Assembly: GCA_022457155.1 (NCBI GenBank)
Contig: JAJGOT010000506.1
Location: 213,501-277,500, forward strand
Reading direction: 5' to 3'
DNA: 64,000 nucleotides
From: Cladopsammia gracilis
Taxonomy: Eukaryota; Cnidaria; Anthozoa; Scleractinia; Dendrophylliidae
Numbering within the stretch: position 1 is the stretch's first letter; the number at the start of each line of letters is the position of its first letter. The notes beneath the pieces are model-generated. The model searched no databases. It was not told the DNA's origin and was given only the letters and a program-made list of their open reading frames with translations. This document shows positions 23,360-35,689 of the stretch, one piece after another. Made by a program: the position numbers and the translations under genes.

Positions 23360-26300
23360 TTAAAGTGCAGTGTTGTATGTCTCGTTTGGCTTTGGCCTCG
23401 CAAAGTTGATACTGACGAGAGTGATATCACTCTGGGGAGTCGTGCTTCTGGTCCGTTTTCCAATTTTCCTTCCTGTTTGCTCAGCTGTTTCACCGCTGCT
23501 GTTATGAAGCTCTTCTGTTTGGGTGGTTTCTTCTCCTTCAAGCGCAGCATTTACTACTCCACTCTCTTTCAAACTGCTTGACATCGACGGCATTTCAATT
23601 TTACCCGTTTGTAGTTGCTGCTTGAGAATATTCCTACCAGCCATTCCCCGTATTTCTCCCTGCAATTCATTCAGAGGTAGCAGCAAGGCCAGACAACAAG
23701 AGAAGGACCATTTAGGATTCTTGCGCCATTCTTTTATGTACCGATAAACGTAAACAATGCACTGGGCTGAAAATTCAGAAAGAAAGGCAAGTTGAAACGT
23801 TACGCGTGAGAAAATCTGCGGGAAAAGAAACCCACCTTGAGTTGTCTTTTTACTTAAAGGAGCAGTATCATGGGGATTTGGTGTCATTTCAAAAAACAAA
23901 AAAGATGTTTCTGTGTTAACAGAAACCGAAAAATAATGGTCCAGTTTTGTGACAAGTTACCACAAAATTACCAAACCTGTCGATGAATATCTCCAGTCAT
24001 AGACGGACTGACTTTCAATGAATTGCAACTTGAAAAAAGTTAGTCTAACTTTTTCAAGTTCCCATATTTTTGTTTCCAAAATGGGCTAGAACAGACTTTC
24101 TTTGTCATAGTGGTCAATTGTTATTTTGTAAATAAATAAAGGTATTTATTTAAGCATGGTTTTGACCAAAAATGGTCAAATTCCCCGTGACACTCCCCCG
24201 TTAACCTTAAAAAATATTCAGTAAACAAGAGGAGTGATTATTGGAAGACAAGACGGAAGAAATGTCAACTGAAGGAATGTACATTTAATAAGAATAAAAA
24301 ATAATAATTACCACACCAACTCATATTTGTATCGTTTTAGTAGAATTACTATTTGAAATTATAAAAATGTGTGCATGCCAATTTATTGTTCTTACAATAT
24401 ATTCATTCGTTATGATGTAGTACTGCCCGGTATCTACTCGCAGCATTTCACTTACAATAATTACAACCTCTAGTTTACAACTAAATTAAACATGGCTGTA
24501 CAAATAAATTCAAACTTACTTCAATCTTCCTTCCGCAACTTTGTTACTGAACACATGTTTCATCTTTTGCACAATCACTTTGACATACTCTATCCCTGTA
24601 CCTGGTCAATTATACGATCCTGCCCCTGCCATCCCTAATGTTTTTTTAAGCGTTTCTTAAATTTGGCGTATTTTGGTTGATCGTGTTTTAATTATTACCT
24701 GTACCTTGGGAGGTGCCTCGCATGGGTCCTCGTGTCCCGTTCGCACCTGCCCTTTTGACCTTAGCACTTTAATTCACTTTGTACATATATTTCATTTTCT
24801 CTTTGATGTTTAATTTGTTGTATGTAACATGTGTAATGGTCAATAAAGCTGTTAAAAAAAAAAAACAGTAAATCTATTGAATGGATACAATAATGAGTTC
24901 TTCGCGATTTGCACCTCAATAACAATAACAGTTATTTCAAACAGTAAGTCTACTGAATGGATACAAATACGAGTTCTTCGCGATTTACTCAAGCATGTTA
25001 AGGCATGGCTCAGAACCTAATTTGCATAAAACCTGAAAACGATCATAACTTTAAAGTGATTCACATGAACAGGCTCAAACTTAGCAGCAGGATAAAACTT
25101 GATAACCTTGAACCATTGTTTACTTTAAATGTCGCATATTTGCATCACGTGACCTGTTATGATTGTTTTCCTACACAAAAATAAAATTGAAAATGGGGTG
25201 CCGAGATGGCATATAATGGAAATAAATTGAACCGTTAATGTATTTGTATGCTTCTCCCCTATATGAATCTGGCCGGAATGGTTGACTATGACTTACAGTT
25301 AAAAGGTTATTTCGTAAAACAGGTCACGTGACATATTTTGTCTCTTAATAACTTGTTAATAAAATACAAAAATTGTCCATTCCGGGCAGGGATAGTATTT
25401 ATGCATTGAGGCAAACAATTGCTTATGATTTTCTCTTGACTAAAGTTAACCATCCTTACCCCATTTGAAGTTTCCTTTTTGTCCAAATTATGACGTCATC
25501 AGACACGTGACCACAATAATCAAACCTTAAGTTATTTAAGGACGCTTAATCCAATTTGTTGTATACTTTTGGTGACTCTTGGGGCTAAAATACATTACTT
25601 CCAAAGGAAAAAAGAATTTACTTCGCGGGGGTCTACACCAAGGGACGAGCCATGCCTTAACATGCTTGAGTACGCCTCAATAACAACAATAATTTCAAAC
25701 ACTAAGTCTATTGATGAATGGATACAAATACGAGTTCTTCACGACTGCACCTCAATAACAATGGATATAAATATGAGTTCTTCGCGATTTGTGCCTCAAA
25801 ATAACGATAACAGTAACTTCAAACAGCAACACTGGGCAGATAATTCAGGGACAACGTCTCTGTGTCAGGGATGGATCTACTTTCAAGAGCATAAAGATAA
25901 AGTCAATCTCCTTTGGCAAAGGGCTGATCTACAGTGGAAGCGGTCCATTGTTCGAATCGGCAAACTCTGAGCACATACAACGTTGTAATACTCATAAAAT
26001 AACATTGTCTTCCCCGTGAAATGTCACTAAATCGTTCGTGACCTTGATGAATGCTTCCAACAACAAATACGTTTGAATTCGCATGATTAATTTGCGAATA
26101 CGAACACTTACATGTACCTTGAATTTGAGGTGACACCGATGACACCGCTGGACACACGCCTGCTCAAAATCGTGACTAACAAAAAAATGGCCATAAATCG
26201 AAATGAATTCAAGCTACACAGCGATCCCGTCATGAATAGTGTGCTGCTCGCCTGGAAACTCGCAGCAATTATTGTTAAGCTTTAATTATTCTGTTTTTGA

Positions 26301-29300
26301 AAAACAAAATTGAGTTTCTATGCTTACCGCCAAGAGGACCGATGACTAAAGTGTTTGCTCCAATCACTAATATCTTGAACATGATGTTATCCACATATGG
26401 ATCGACTGAGGTAGAAATGTTCTCTTTGGGAATTTTACTTACAGCTCCTATCCCCAGATTAACGATCGTGACAACGAGAGATATCAGCATCAACCTGTTT
26501 TCGAACGGATCTGCTATGGGATGTTTATACGCAAAGAAGACCCCATAGATACTTGACAACGCACAGGCTAACCCAACATATGCCCTGCTCTCGCCTCCCA
26601 CAAGGAGTAATCCGGATGTCAGAACTATCTTGCGTACTGTTTCCACTAGTTCCCAATACCACGCATGGGGATTGTAATTTTCATACAGGAATCGTAAGCC
26701 AGTGAGTAGTTCCGTTCTTTGTTCTGGAGTGTCAGATGTGTCATGTTCGTCTTCGTTTTTGGTTTGGCCAAGCGTCTTTCGTTGTTTCCAAAGAACAATC
26801 AGCAATGCAGTTGGCAAAAAAAGTATGTAGCCAACCGCAACATATGCCACGATAACTGATCGACTGTATTCTGAACCTCCACAGTCAATGCTGTAGTCTG
26901 CCTTCAGGAACTTGGGGCACTCTTCTGGTTTTTCACTTTCATCAGCACATAGCCTGTGGCAGGCAACGGGGAGCACCTTTGCTGTTTTAGAGCACGTACT
27001 TAGGTACGTTACGTAGAGGAAGAAAAACAAGCTTCGATATATCAGCTCTTTCGTCTTAGAGGTTTTCAAGGCTTTCTGTTCTTCGTCTAACGATTTACGC
27101 AAGAGAGCCAACTTAACGATTCCGTAAACGGTGAATAAGATAATTATGACTCCACCATTCATTGCGAGTATGGCAAATAAGCTTCCAAATGCATTGACTT
27201 TCAAATCTGTAAACAAACACTGAACAGGAGCAATGTGTAAAACATTAAGTTGCAGCATCTCAGAATATTTTCCGATAACAGCAAGTGTGTCTGGCCATTT
27301 TATGTACCTAAATGCTTCCAGAAGCCCAAATGTTACCTGATAAAAATCGATTACAATCTTTAGCCTGCCCAGAATAATGTCCGCTGGCGAACGATTTTTA
27401 TTTTTGTTGTTTTTCTTCTTGCTCCTCCACACTAGAACTGCAGTGATTATTAAAATAACTGCCCCCAGGATAGAAAGTTGTATGAACATCCATCTCTTCG
27501 TTGGACACGATTTACATTCTTGAAGCTGCTTATAGTACCCTTCACTGCATACCTCGCACAGAGGCCCTTCGTAGCCATTGTCGCATAAAGAATCAAAACC
27601 TCCTTTGCACGATTCCTTCCTTGGACATCTGTGTGGTTTGGGTAGATTGTGTGGATACTTAGTAGAAGAATAATTGGGAAACAAGCGGTCCATGTGTTCA
27701 GCACGATCAACGGTAACGTTATTAAGCCGGATTTTGTTCGTGAAATGTTTATAAATTGTTTTATGACTTTCATTTTTCCACCTCCACCAATAACCAGCCT
27801 TTAGTGTAGCGAAGTCGTCCTCGCACTTTAACCCATCATTGCTACATGGCCTGCATCCTTCAAAAAGGGCAGTGCGATAAAAGTTATCCAAGCATTTACA
27901 AGCTCGAAATCCGGCGAAATAGTCTGTGTTAGTTCCTATTCAAACAGAGGATAGAATGATATTTATTGAATTGTATTCAAATTAGTCCAGTCAATCTACG
28001 GTTTAACATCAAACAAATTTGCAACATAATTTTTCTCAACTCCATACGATCAAGAGTGGTCTACTTAACAACATACTAAAAATTCCCACAAATCCATTCT
28101 GTGAAACTTGTCAAAATTCGTCATTGAAAATTATAATCTTTTACCACAGCTGGGAATACGAGTTGATTTAGATCACACTTTCAAAAAAGAAAGGCTTTTA
28201 ATGCGTGTAATTCTTAAACAGAAAATACTTACATAGAGGAAAAAGTTCTTAATCATTTATGTTTGTTTGAAAAATGTGTGACATTGTTTCGTTATTTAAG
28301 TAATATACGCTGGACAAATTTCGAGTTTTTTCACAGGGCCCATGGGGCGATTAATATGCTTTCTGGAAACAACGGACGCCATTTATTTTGAATTCGACAT
28401 CATTCATCTTGTAAATATAAGACGATATCACCAGGATACCCTGGTACCTTATATCTATTCGAGGCCAGAATAAAAGCGCTACAGGCCATGATTATTGCAC
28501 GTGTTTCTGTGTGAGCTGCAGTTTGCAGCTTCATGAAATATCCTTTACAGCCATGCTCCGTCACGCGTGACCAATATTTTTGAAAATCAAGTTTACGCGT
28601 CGGTTTTGTAAATTCATTCCGAGATTCGGAATTCCCGTGAGAATTTTACCGCATTTTCGGAACAAAGGCCGTGTTTTCACGAGCGATTTTTCAAGTCGCT
28701 GAGCGAGTGACAGTCGGAAATCTCGTGTAAACAGTTGCTTGTCCAACTCGCTTAAAGTTAAGCGAGTCGGCGAACTACAATAGAATTCTCATTAAATTTA
28801 AGCCACCAAACCAGGTCGCTTAAGCTTGTCGGCAATTAAACAACAAAGAGGGGCATTGTACTGTCGTTCTTTTGTGTTCTAATTTTCTATTGTTTTAACA
28901 AAAGAAAATATATCGCGCATGGTATAAGAAAAATGAATAAAGTTCTGTCCGTGAAAACGCATAAATTTTTTAAGCTGCTTAACGCGGTCAGTAAACAAAT
29001 TACCTACAGGAATGTTAAGCGAGAAAAACCGCCTCGTGAAAACACAGCCAATAAGCAACAAAAGTTAAATGTTACATATCCGAACAATATTAGGTTTTTT
29101 ATGCGTGTAGCGAAGTTATTTTTCCGTTAACTCGTGACTTTCAAAGTGTTTTCCAGAGAGATCTTCAAGGTTTCATTCAAATATCGGACGTTACATAGAG
29201 GATATTATATGGCCGCGCGAAGATACGAAATTTCTCTTCGAGTGTTGAAAAATATTTCACGAGTGAGCGCAGCGAACGAGTGAAATATTTTTCAACACGA

Positions 29301-32300
29301 GAAGAGAAATTTCGTATCTTCAAGCGGCCATGTAATGTTCTGTTTATTATATAAACACCAATGAAATCAAACCATTTAACTTTAATATTTTTTTGTAGTG
29401 AAAAGTAGAACAACGTGTAAGAACTAAAATATGGAAGAAGTATACGGCCTTTATTTAAATGCGTGAACGAAATACATATTCCTTTCTTTTACAATGTAAT
29501 AAAGGGCTATCCTAAAATAATGCCCCATAGAATTTTAAGATTTCTGAAAAAAAGCCAGCTTAATTAGCAACAATATTTTTAGACATCAACTTGAAGACTA
29601 ATAGTTTCTCTCTATTCATGTCCAGTGTAAGAGAAAGAGCGAGAAAAACGTCCAATGCCAAAAATTTAACAAGGAGCTCGCAAAAAAAAAAGCACTTTAT
29701 AAGATGTAATAGCAAGTATTAGAAAAAAAGTAAGCGTAAAGGTTTCTCAAAGTCATTTCGTAGCTGACTTACTGTTCAACTCACTGTTCACAAGTTCATG
29801 ATCAATTTTCTTGGCTGCTTCCACTGTCTGACTCAATGCACATCACTCGGCGTAACTTTTTCTTTGGAGGTTCAGATTCGGGGCTACCCATTGCACTTTG
29901 TGACGAGGCCATATTGATGTTGAAAACCCCTCCTGTAATTGTATTGCCATAAAACATCGTTTGCAGCTGGTTTTCATGCACTGACGAAGTAGATGAACTT
30001 GCTGCAAGTTGATAGTGGTTAAAAGGTGGTGCGCCGACCGGAAAGTGAAACGCTCCTCGCGAAACATCTGAAACTTCACGATTCGTCGACGCCGTGCTTG
30101 AGAGAATGTTTGAAATGTTTTCCATTTGTCGCTCTCGTAGGCTGCTGTAGTTGTTTATTGACTGGAGGTTTTGGTGGCCGGTTATCTGTACTATCTGGTT
30201 TGGCGGGACATCATTGTCCTGCAATTTTTGCACGAGTGTTTTTCTCCCGGCGTGGTTTGTTTTACGGGGAATTTCCCCCGCTTCGCACATGTCTTTTAGG
30301 ATACTGTTCAGTTTATTTACTCCCATAGGCTGTGCTTTAAACCAAGTACAGTCGTTCTGCTGCCCCTGAACAGAAGATTTGAAGTGGTTTACCGTCAGAT
30401 AAAATGGAGCGTCTGGTTCCAACATGGACTGAGGACGTTTGTCTCCGTACAGTTTATAAACATTTACTGGATTGCGCTCGGCTGGAATCTCTCTGTTTTC
30501 ATACATTCTCGGTTTCACGGGCCTGACATTCCGTGGGTTGTCGCCCTGTCTGCTCTTAGTTTGTCTCTCTGAATGAACAAGATATTCTTTGCCCTGACTA
30601 TCAGTCTCCAAAACAACATCACCCCAACGCAAATTTCGTTGTTCTGTGCAACCTCTGAGACCGAAGTGTATGATATTATTCAGCCACACAGTGTTCAGCA
30701 GCGATTGTGGAGAACTTGTTCCCAAGACTTTTTTTTCAAAGAGAATATCAATTTCCTCGTCCGAGAGAGCAGTAGTTGCATTCGGTTTATTTCCTCGGCC
30801 TTGTTTTTTCAGTTCTTTTTGCTTTGCTTTCAATGCGTCTCTCAATCTCGTAAATTCGGGATCAATGAATAGCCTTTTCCTATATTCGCGCCTTGTAAGA
30901 TAACGGTCAACGCTTGATAAGATTCCTCTGAGAGAAGACGGCTCATATTGTTCACCTTTCTTCGTTCTAGCTGCAATAATGAACTCACTGAGGTATACAT
31001 TCAGTTCCTCCGGTGGGATTTTCTCTAATTCTCTCTCTTCTTTCCGGACCTCGCGAAGAAATTTTAGAATAATGTTCAGGTCATACATGGTCTTTTTCTT
31101 TGTATTTTCGTTCTCTTGTTGAGCAATAAGCTTGTCAACATCATCTTCGGACACATCGATAAATCTGCATTTAGAATTATCGTCGTTTAAATCGAGAATA
31201 TTTAGATTCCAGTTTGGTTCGTCCCCGGCGTCCGCCATTCTGAAATGGTGTAGAGACTATTTTGACAAAGGCGCCGTTGCGAAAGGCGCGATTTATTATG
31301 TAGCCATAGCAACGGTGATCTTTTCACGTGTGAAGATAACATGTTATTCTCACGTGTGAAGATATGATGTTTACGCGCGAAAGCTCATCTGGTATTTCAT
31401 TGGTGTTTATATAATAAAAAGAAATATTCAAATGTTCATTTTAGTCTTGTGGATTACTGGTCACGCGTGACGGAGCATGGCTGTAAGAGAAACTTATATG
31501 CCGGACTCATATCTTCCGCCTCCATCAACAAAATATAATTTCCGATTTTGTTGCACACTACTTAAAACGCACTTTGAGCTGCTGATTTTTAAAAAGCATT
31601 GTATATTGACACAGGAGGGCCTCCTTTCCCGCCATAATGATGTCGTCCTTTATAGCATTTGGACAGTTAAATGTGTTATTAGCATGCGATCTCCTACAGT
31701 GCCATTGCTTTGGTAATTTCATGGAGCCTGGGACTCGGGTCACTTCTAAAATTTATGCGCACGGAAAAAATATTAAAACATCGATCAGACACGGCTGGAT
31801 ATTTCAGATTTTCCTGGTCAACGATTTATCCTTGTGCTCAAGCTGGAAGTCTTGTTGAACAGATCGTGTACATAAATATCAACAAGGCGGTAAAGGAGGA
31901 CATGCAGGTTATTCTTTCATTTCCTTCCTAATTTGAAAATAAGATATATTAGTACACAACCTAGTCGTTATAGTGTGGACTATTGGTATAGTTGTATGAC
32001 CTTCACCGGGAATAGTTCCTGAGTAAATAAATACAACGCTGCTGTTTTGGTTCAGTCACAAGGAAATCTTCTTCTTTAATTTCACAACCACTTTACAATC
32101 AGTACAACCACAAAATATGTGCTTTCCCGCAAGTATCATGATGATGCCGGAGAGGTGTTCGTAATCTCTGTTCATATGGTTAAAGGGCAATGCGTTCTCT
32201 AACTGCAGATCCATCAAAGGCCTGTGTTCACAGCGATACAGCTATTTGAAATAACATTGTCACCTGTAAGCTTACGTCAGAATAATGAAAGATGCCGGAG

Positions 32301-35300
32301 AATGAGGAGTTGTAAATCCGTCTATGATGTTTGCAGTCGTCAGTGCGACAACATAAGAGCTTGTGTAAAGCAAATGGAAAGAGACGATGGTCTAAAACAT
32401 GTTTAAGAATCAAGATGTACATCGAACCAGTTGGTTCACCAGACTGCCCCAAAAAACACACACGGCGAAACCGCCGATGGAACCTTACGGAGAACTGTCT
32501 CATGATGTGCTCAGGGTGACTGAAGCAAACTGGAGTAGCCACATATTTCGCACTCGAATATTCCGTCTAGCGGTCTAGAACGTGTCGCCATTTGATGTTC
32601 CAATTCCCAGGCATTGAATAAAACTAGTGAAAACCTTTCACGAACTCAATACGTGTCTCGCGCGCTGTAACTCTGGTCACCTGGGGGTAGGAATAAGACC
32701 AAACCAGGCAGTGGCCCATAAGTACCTGGATCCGAGCAATTCTATTTTACGCCTTTCAGAGCGCATTTCTTACGCCCTCTGGGTAATGTGCCAAAGTCAC
32801 CGAGAACACAGTTTTGTTGTTTTTCATTCCGCATCCCGCCTGCTGAAATAAGCACATCTTATATTTATAACTCTGAAACTTTGTCTCCAGGCGTCAACTT
32901 CAATCTGATGATATTGAATATGTGAGCAGACCGAGTAAAATACGCCTGTAGCAATAAGCCAATGAACAACTTATTGTTTTAATTTTAAGAATAACTCAGT
33001 GAGTATGATCATACCTTATCTAGGCCTTTTAAAAAGAGCAACACGATAAAAACAATGTTTATTCTTTGAGAGGGTGATTTTTCTCAACTTGGGTTTTCTG
33101 TGGTGTTAAGGGGACCACCCTCAAATGCATGGAGGTGAAAAAGAAAAAAAAATGTTGCAATATTTTTTTGTGATGATTGGACTATATCTCAGTGGCACGT
33201 AGCCTTTATTTAATAAATATTATTATATTTTATTTCCAAATATGTCGACTGATTAAAGATTTTGTTATTCAATGAGCGCTATTTATATGTATCGATTTAA
33301 AGCTTAATGGTATAACTATCCTCAACTTTTTTTATCAAGTTCACAAATAATATTATTAAGGAACTCGGGCAAAGGCTCGTAAAATGCCTTCACACAATAT
33401 ATATAGCTAAAATTTGCAAAATGGTCATATTCTAAACTACTTGCATAGATATACGATTTGTTCTCAATTTGTATCCTCAATATTGAATTTTAATTCAATA
33501 TTAAAATAACTTTTAAAAGTTATGTTTGGAAATTCGTTTCTACCTTTGTTCGTACAGTTAGAGATGCATAATTATATTAATATAAATGCAGAAAGAAAGG
33601 TCTGTTCTTGGTTTCTACCGGTTTCAAACTTGTCTATGACTTTTCAAGAGCATTCTTAACCAATTTAAACTAGCTGATCGATATTGTTCTCTAAATCAAT
33701 TCTTGATATTTTACCTTTCGGACAAGCGATGCAATCCCGTGCCTTCTTTCCAGGCGCATTATTGTATGGAACAAAGGTACCATTTGGACATTGTCGGCAA
33801 CTGTTGCTAACAAGCGCCTTATTGTCTGAATAAAATCCTCCTAAAATATTGTAGTTAAAATAAAGTACAAGATGCGTAAGATGAGTTCAGGAAACTCACT
33901 TAGTTAGTAGGACGTTTTAGCCTAAGCCTGCCAGTCCAGAGGGTATGCTATGATTTACCCAGAACAACAAACAAACATTAATATTAAAAAAATTATGTCA
34001 ATGTATGAACTTAACTGGGGGCACGATAGAGGCTAGTGGGCCAGTCCTTTTATGTCAAAACACCTGCCACATGATGTGGCAAGGGGCTAAGGGAATAAAT
34101 TTTATTTCATTTTTTTGATACTATTTATGCAAATGCCCCATCCAAGGCTCATTAGGCGATTAAATGCCAATATCCCCACCCAGGAAAGAGATCAGCAACT
34201 CCATTTTGACCAGCACGTTTTCTATGTTTTTCTGGGTACTCGCGACAATCACGTCAGCAGCCAGTTCTTGCAGAGCTTTTGTAGTCCTTTGCTCTTCAGT
34301 CCTTTCTCTTTGGTTACAAAAGCCTGGAAGCATTGACCTTTAAAAACTTCTAACATGTCCTCTGGGTTGCATTCTGCGGATTTCGATCGGGAAAACCACC
34401 CAACACAAAACGTGAAATTAAGGCAACTTGTTTAAATACCCTACTCTTTCAAATTCCCGCCTACCCGGGCACGAAAATTGATCAAATGGAAGGGAGGTTA
34501 GGGGTTGTTGAATGTTCGATTTGATCAGTGCTTTAATTCATTTTCGTGCTGTTTTCAGAAGCGCATATAAATCCTCTAACCAGTCCTTTAATCAGATACA
34601 GACGATATTTCGCAAATTTTTACACTGCATATAATCCGATCACCATCATCTTGAATCGGTTAAAAACAGCTCTCCAAGTGGCCTGATAGCTCAGTGGATA
34701 AAGCATTGCACCGGCAGTCGCAAGGCTAGTTTTTACAGGTTTCTTTGCAACTGATCAGGATCATTGCCAGAAACACAGACTTTACTATCATCAGTAGTTG
34801 TTGTATATTGTTATTCAATATATTCCCATCCATCCCATTCAAATAACACAAACTGTTCAATAATTAACTGCAATTCATGTTTGAGAGAAGTGATCGTTTT
34901 GCCTCAGCCCGAAAGTCATTGACAATTCAGGCCGAAAATAATCTGAGCATTTCAGCAACCGAGGACGTTAAAAATCTCAAGACCCATACCTTTCTATTTT
35001 TTTCAAAGGACTCAAAAGCTAATTATCAAAGTTATTATTACATTTTTAGACTTGAATACCTGCAGGGCATTTGGTACACAAAATCCCTTGCATCCAATCT
35101 GTGACAGGCTTCATAAACGTGCCCCTTGGACAAGGAAGCAATTTGTTTTTATCTTCAGTTGTTGTACGTCCAAATCCAGCACGGCCAAAGATCCACCGCA
35201 CAAATAATGGATGAAACCCTCTCATTAAGGAGATGTTGATGTATTCAGAATCCGTTTGTCCTAAGCCCCTAAATTCGAAAGGTTTTGCAGAGTTATATGT

Positions 35301-35330
35301 TAATAAGATAATCGAGCTAAGAATTCGCTG
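23360..35330 (-). CDS. Cys-rich (GCC2/GCC3-like) multipass membrane protein, 3' exons
   Basis: Exons in transcript order are about 35330-35060 (5' edge uncertain, possibly more upstream), 33840-33715, 27935-26328 and 23766-23360. All three junctions match in phase (splice donors GTATTC, GTAAAA and GTAAGC). The first exons encode Cys-rich modules of the ephrin-receptor/GCC2-GCC3 type: LLPCPRGTFMKP, CRQCPNGTFVPYNN, CIACPKGT. Exon 3 adds CRPCSNDGLKCEDD and CEVCSEGYYKQLQECKSC. About eight membrane segments follow, starting WMFIQLSILGAVILIITAVL. The cytosolic tail, rich in Ser/Thr/Glu, is in the last exon. LKIVIDFYQV and WYWELV...R are shared in pattern with LKIIFYFYQV and LYWESV...RR of the gene at 14.6 kb, as is a 'QCLF/GCPF' loop. 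This indicates one superfamily. Substrate or ligand is unknown. Confidence 0.75.
24690..24864 (+). repeat. Possible retroposon 3' end with poly-A
   Basis: The segment reads like a LINE 3' untranslated end: a C/G-richer stretch, then 'aatggtcaataaagctgtt' and a run of A. No coding part or target duplication was identified. Confidence 0.35.
24865..25830. repeat. 76-bp tandem repeat interrupted by a TA-flanked MITE
   Basis: Units start 'acagtaa.tctattgaatgg' at 24865 and 24941, with further diverged units after 25672. Each has 'gagttcttcgcgattt' and 'cctcaataacaa'. The array is split by an element at 24988-25670 with perfect 24-bp inverted ends (ctcaagcatgttaaggcatg, then gctc). TA stands immediately outside each end, as for Tc1/mariner-type elements. 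Joining the flanks restores a normal repeat unit. Confidence 0.85.
29209..29331. repeat. Long hairpin, 52-bp arms
   Basis: The left arm 29209-29260 (atggccgcgcgaagatacga...) and right arm 29280-29331 pair almost perfectly around a 19-nt loop, gagtgagcgcagcgaacga. It adjoins the inner inverted repeat of the recombinase element and is probably its terminal structure or a MITE derived from it. Confidence 0.8.
29802..31238 (-). CDS. Crypton/DUF3504-type tyrosine recombinase
   Basis: A single intact 478-residue frame. The N-terminal part (about 35-150) looks like the SAM-like core-binding domain. The catalytic domain (about 155-380) keeps the full set expected for a tyrosine recombinase: Arg195 in GLRG, Lys228 in QTKS, His329 and Arg332 in HAGR, His355 in TGHQNLQS and Tyr364 in INNYSS. 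It resembles the DUF3504 domain of Crypton transposons and of domesticated animal genes such as the ZMYM, QRICH1 and KCTD1 families, but here the nucleophile Tyr and partner residues are all present, arguing for a transposon enzyme that was active recently. The C-terminal tail has a basic cluster PPKKKLRR, a likely nuclear signal. The start ATG follows an ATG-free leader. The gene lies in an intron in the same orientation as its host gene. Confidence 0.9.
   Translation of the reverse strand: MADAGDEPNWNLNILDLNDDNSKCRFIDVSEDDVDKLIAQQENENTKKKTMYDLNIILKFLREVRKEERELEKIPPEELNVYLSEFIIAARTKKGEQYEPSSLRGILSSVDRYLTRREYRKRLFIDPEFTRLRDALKAKQKELKKQGRGNKPNATTALSDEEIDILFEKKVLGTSSPQSLLNTVWLNNIIHFGLRGCTEQRNLRWGDVVLETDSQGKEYLVHSERQTKSRQGDNPRNVRPVKPRMYENREIPAERNPVNVYKLYGDKRPQSMLEPDAPFYLTVNHFKSSVQGQQNDCTWFKAQPMGVNKLNSILKDMCEAGEIPRKTNHAGRKTLVQKLQDNDVPPNQIVQITGHQNLQSINNYSSLRERQMENISNILSSTASTNREVSDVSRGAFHFPVGAPPFNHYQLAASSSTSSVHENQLQTMFYGNTITGGVFNINMASSQSAMGSPESEPPKKKLRRVMCIESDSGSSQEN
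33841..35059. other. Intron with a SINE fragment
   Basis: Positions 34677-34728 (gcctgatagctcagtggata...) are a tRNA-like SINE head with an A box but a degenerate or absent B box. Otherwise nothing is recognised. Confidence 0.45.
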
Positions 35331-35689
35331 CTTTCTATTTTTTTGAAGTTAATTAAAGACTATGCAGATTAGGTGTATTCAATGTTTTTTGCTGCTGAAA
35401 AAAAGGTGTTTTTTTTCAACAGATTTAAAATTGACCGCGAACAGTCGCTTTGTCAGATAAACAAGTTTCTTTAATTGTTCAATAAAGACGGACTGTTGAC
35501 TCCTAAAATTGGATTGAATGCCATGTTGACACACGTAGAAAGAATGTATTAAAGCTAAACAAAGTTGTCGGTCATGAAGTCACAGTCCTTTTAATGTTTA
35601 ACTTACAGGAGAATAATTTGTTGTGGGTTCTACTGCATTCTTTGTCGATCTCTGGTCGCATTTTTGTTGCATTTTTGTTAGATCAGTAC

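Larger units (their letters stand above)
23767..26327. other. Intron with MITE and tandem repeats
   Basis: It lies between the last two exons of the Cys-rich membrane gene. It contains a LINE-like 3' end (about 24690-24864), a 76-bp repeat (24865-24987 and 25673-25830) and a TA-flanked element (24988-25670). Open frames at 25.6-26.1 kb look fortuitous, because they cross these repeats. Confidence 0.55.
28545..31486 (-). mobile_element. Crypton-like tyrosine-recombinase element within 29-bp inverted repeats
   Basis: The outer boundaries are perfect 29-bp inverted repeats, 28545-28573 (ttacagccatgctccg, then the palindrome gtcacgcgtgac) and 31458-31486. A second perfect 25-bp inverted pair lies inside at 29343-29367 and 31394-31418 (tttattatataaacaccaat, then gaaat). 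A 123-bp hairpin at 29209-29331 has 52-bp arms. The recombinase gene 29802-31238 lies inside both pairs. No target duplication is visible outside the outer repeats. It may be one element or a recombinase element nested in another. Classical Cryptons lack long terminal inverted repeats, which makes this arrangement unusual. Confidence 0.65.
27936..33714. other. Large intron hosting the tyrosine-recombinase element
   Basis: It holds the element at 28545-31486. I found no exon or named repeat in 31490-33710: open frames near 32.2-32.9 kb have no recognisable domain. The exons on either side splice directly in phase, so no exon needs to be hidden here. Confidence 0.55.

Noticed and set aside
25569..26157. 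Exon candidates in the intron of the Cys-rich membrane gene
   Set aside because: They overlap the MITE end and the 76-bp repeat. The flanking true exons already splice in phase without them.
32224..32851. Possible gene on either strand
   Set aside because: Only short open frames with no recognisable motif and no convincing splice pairs.
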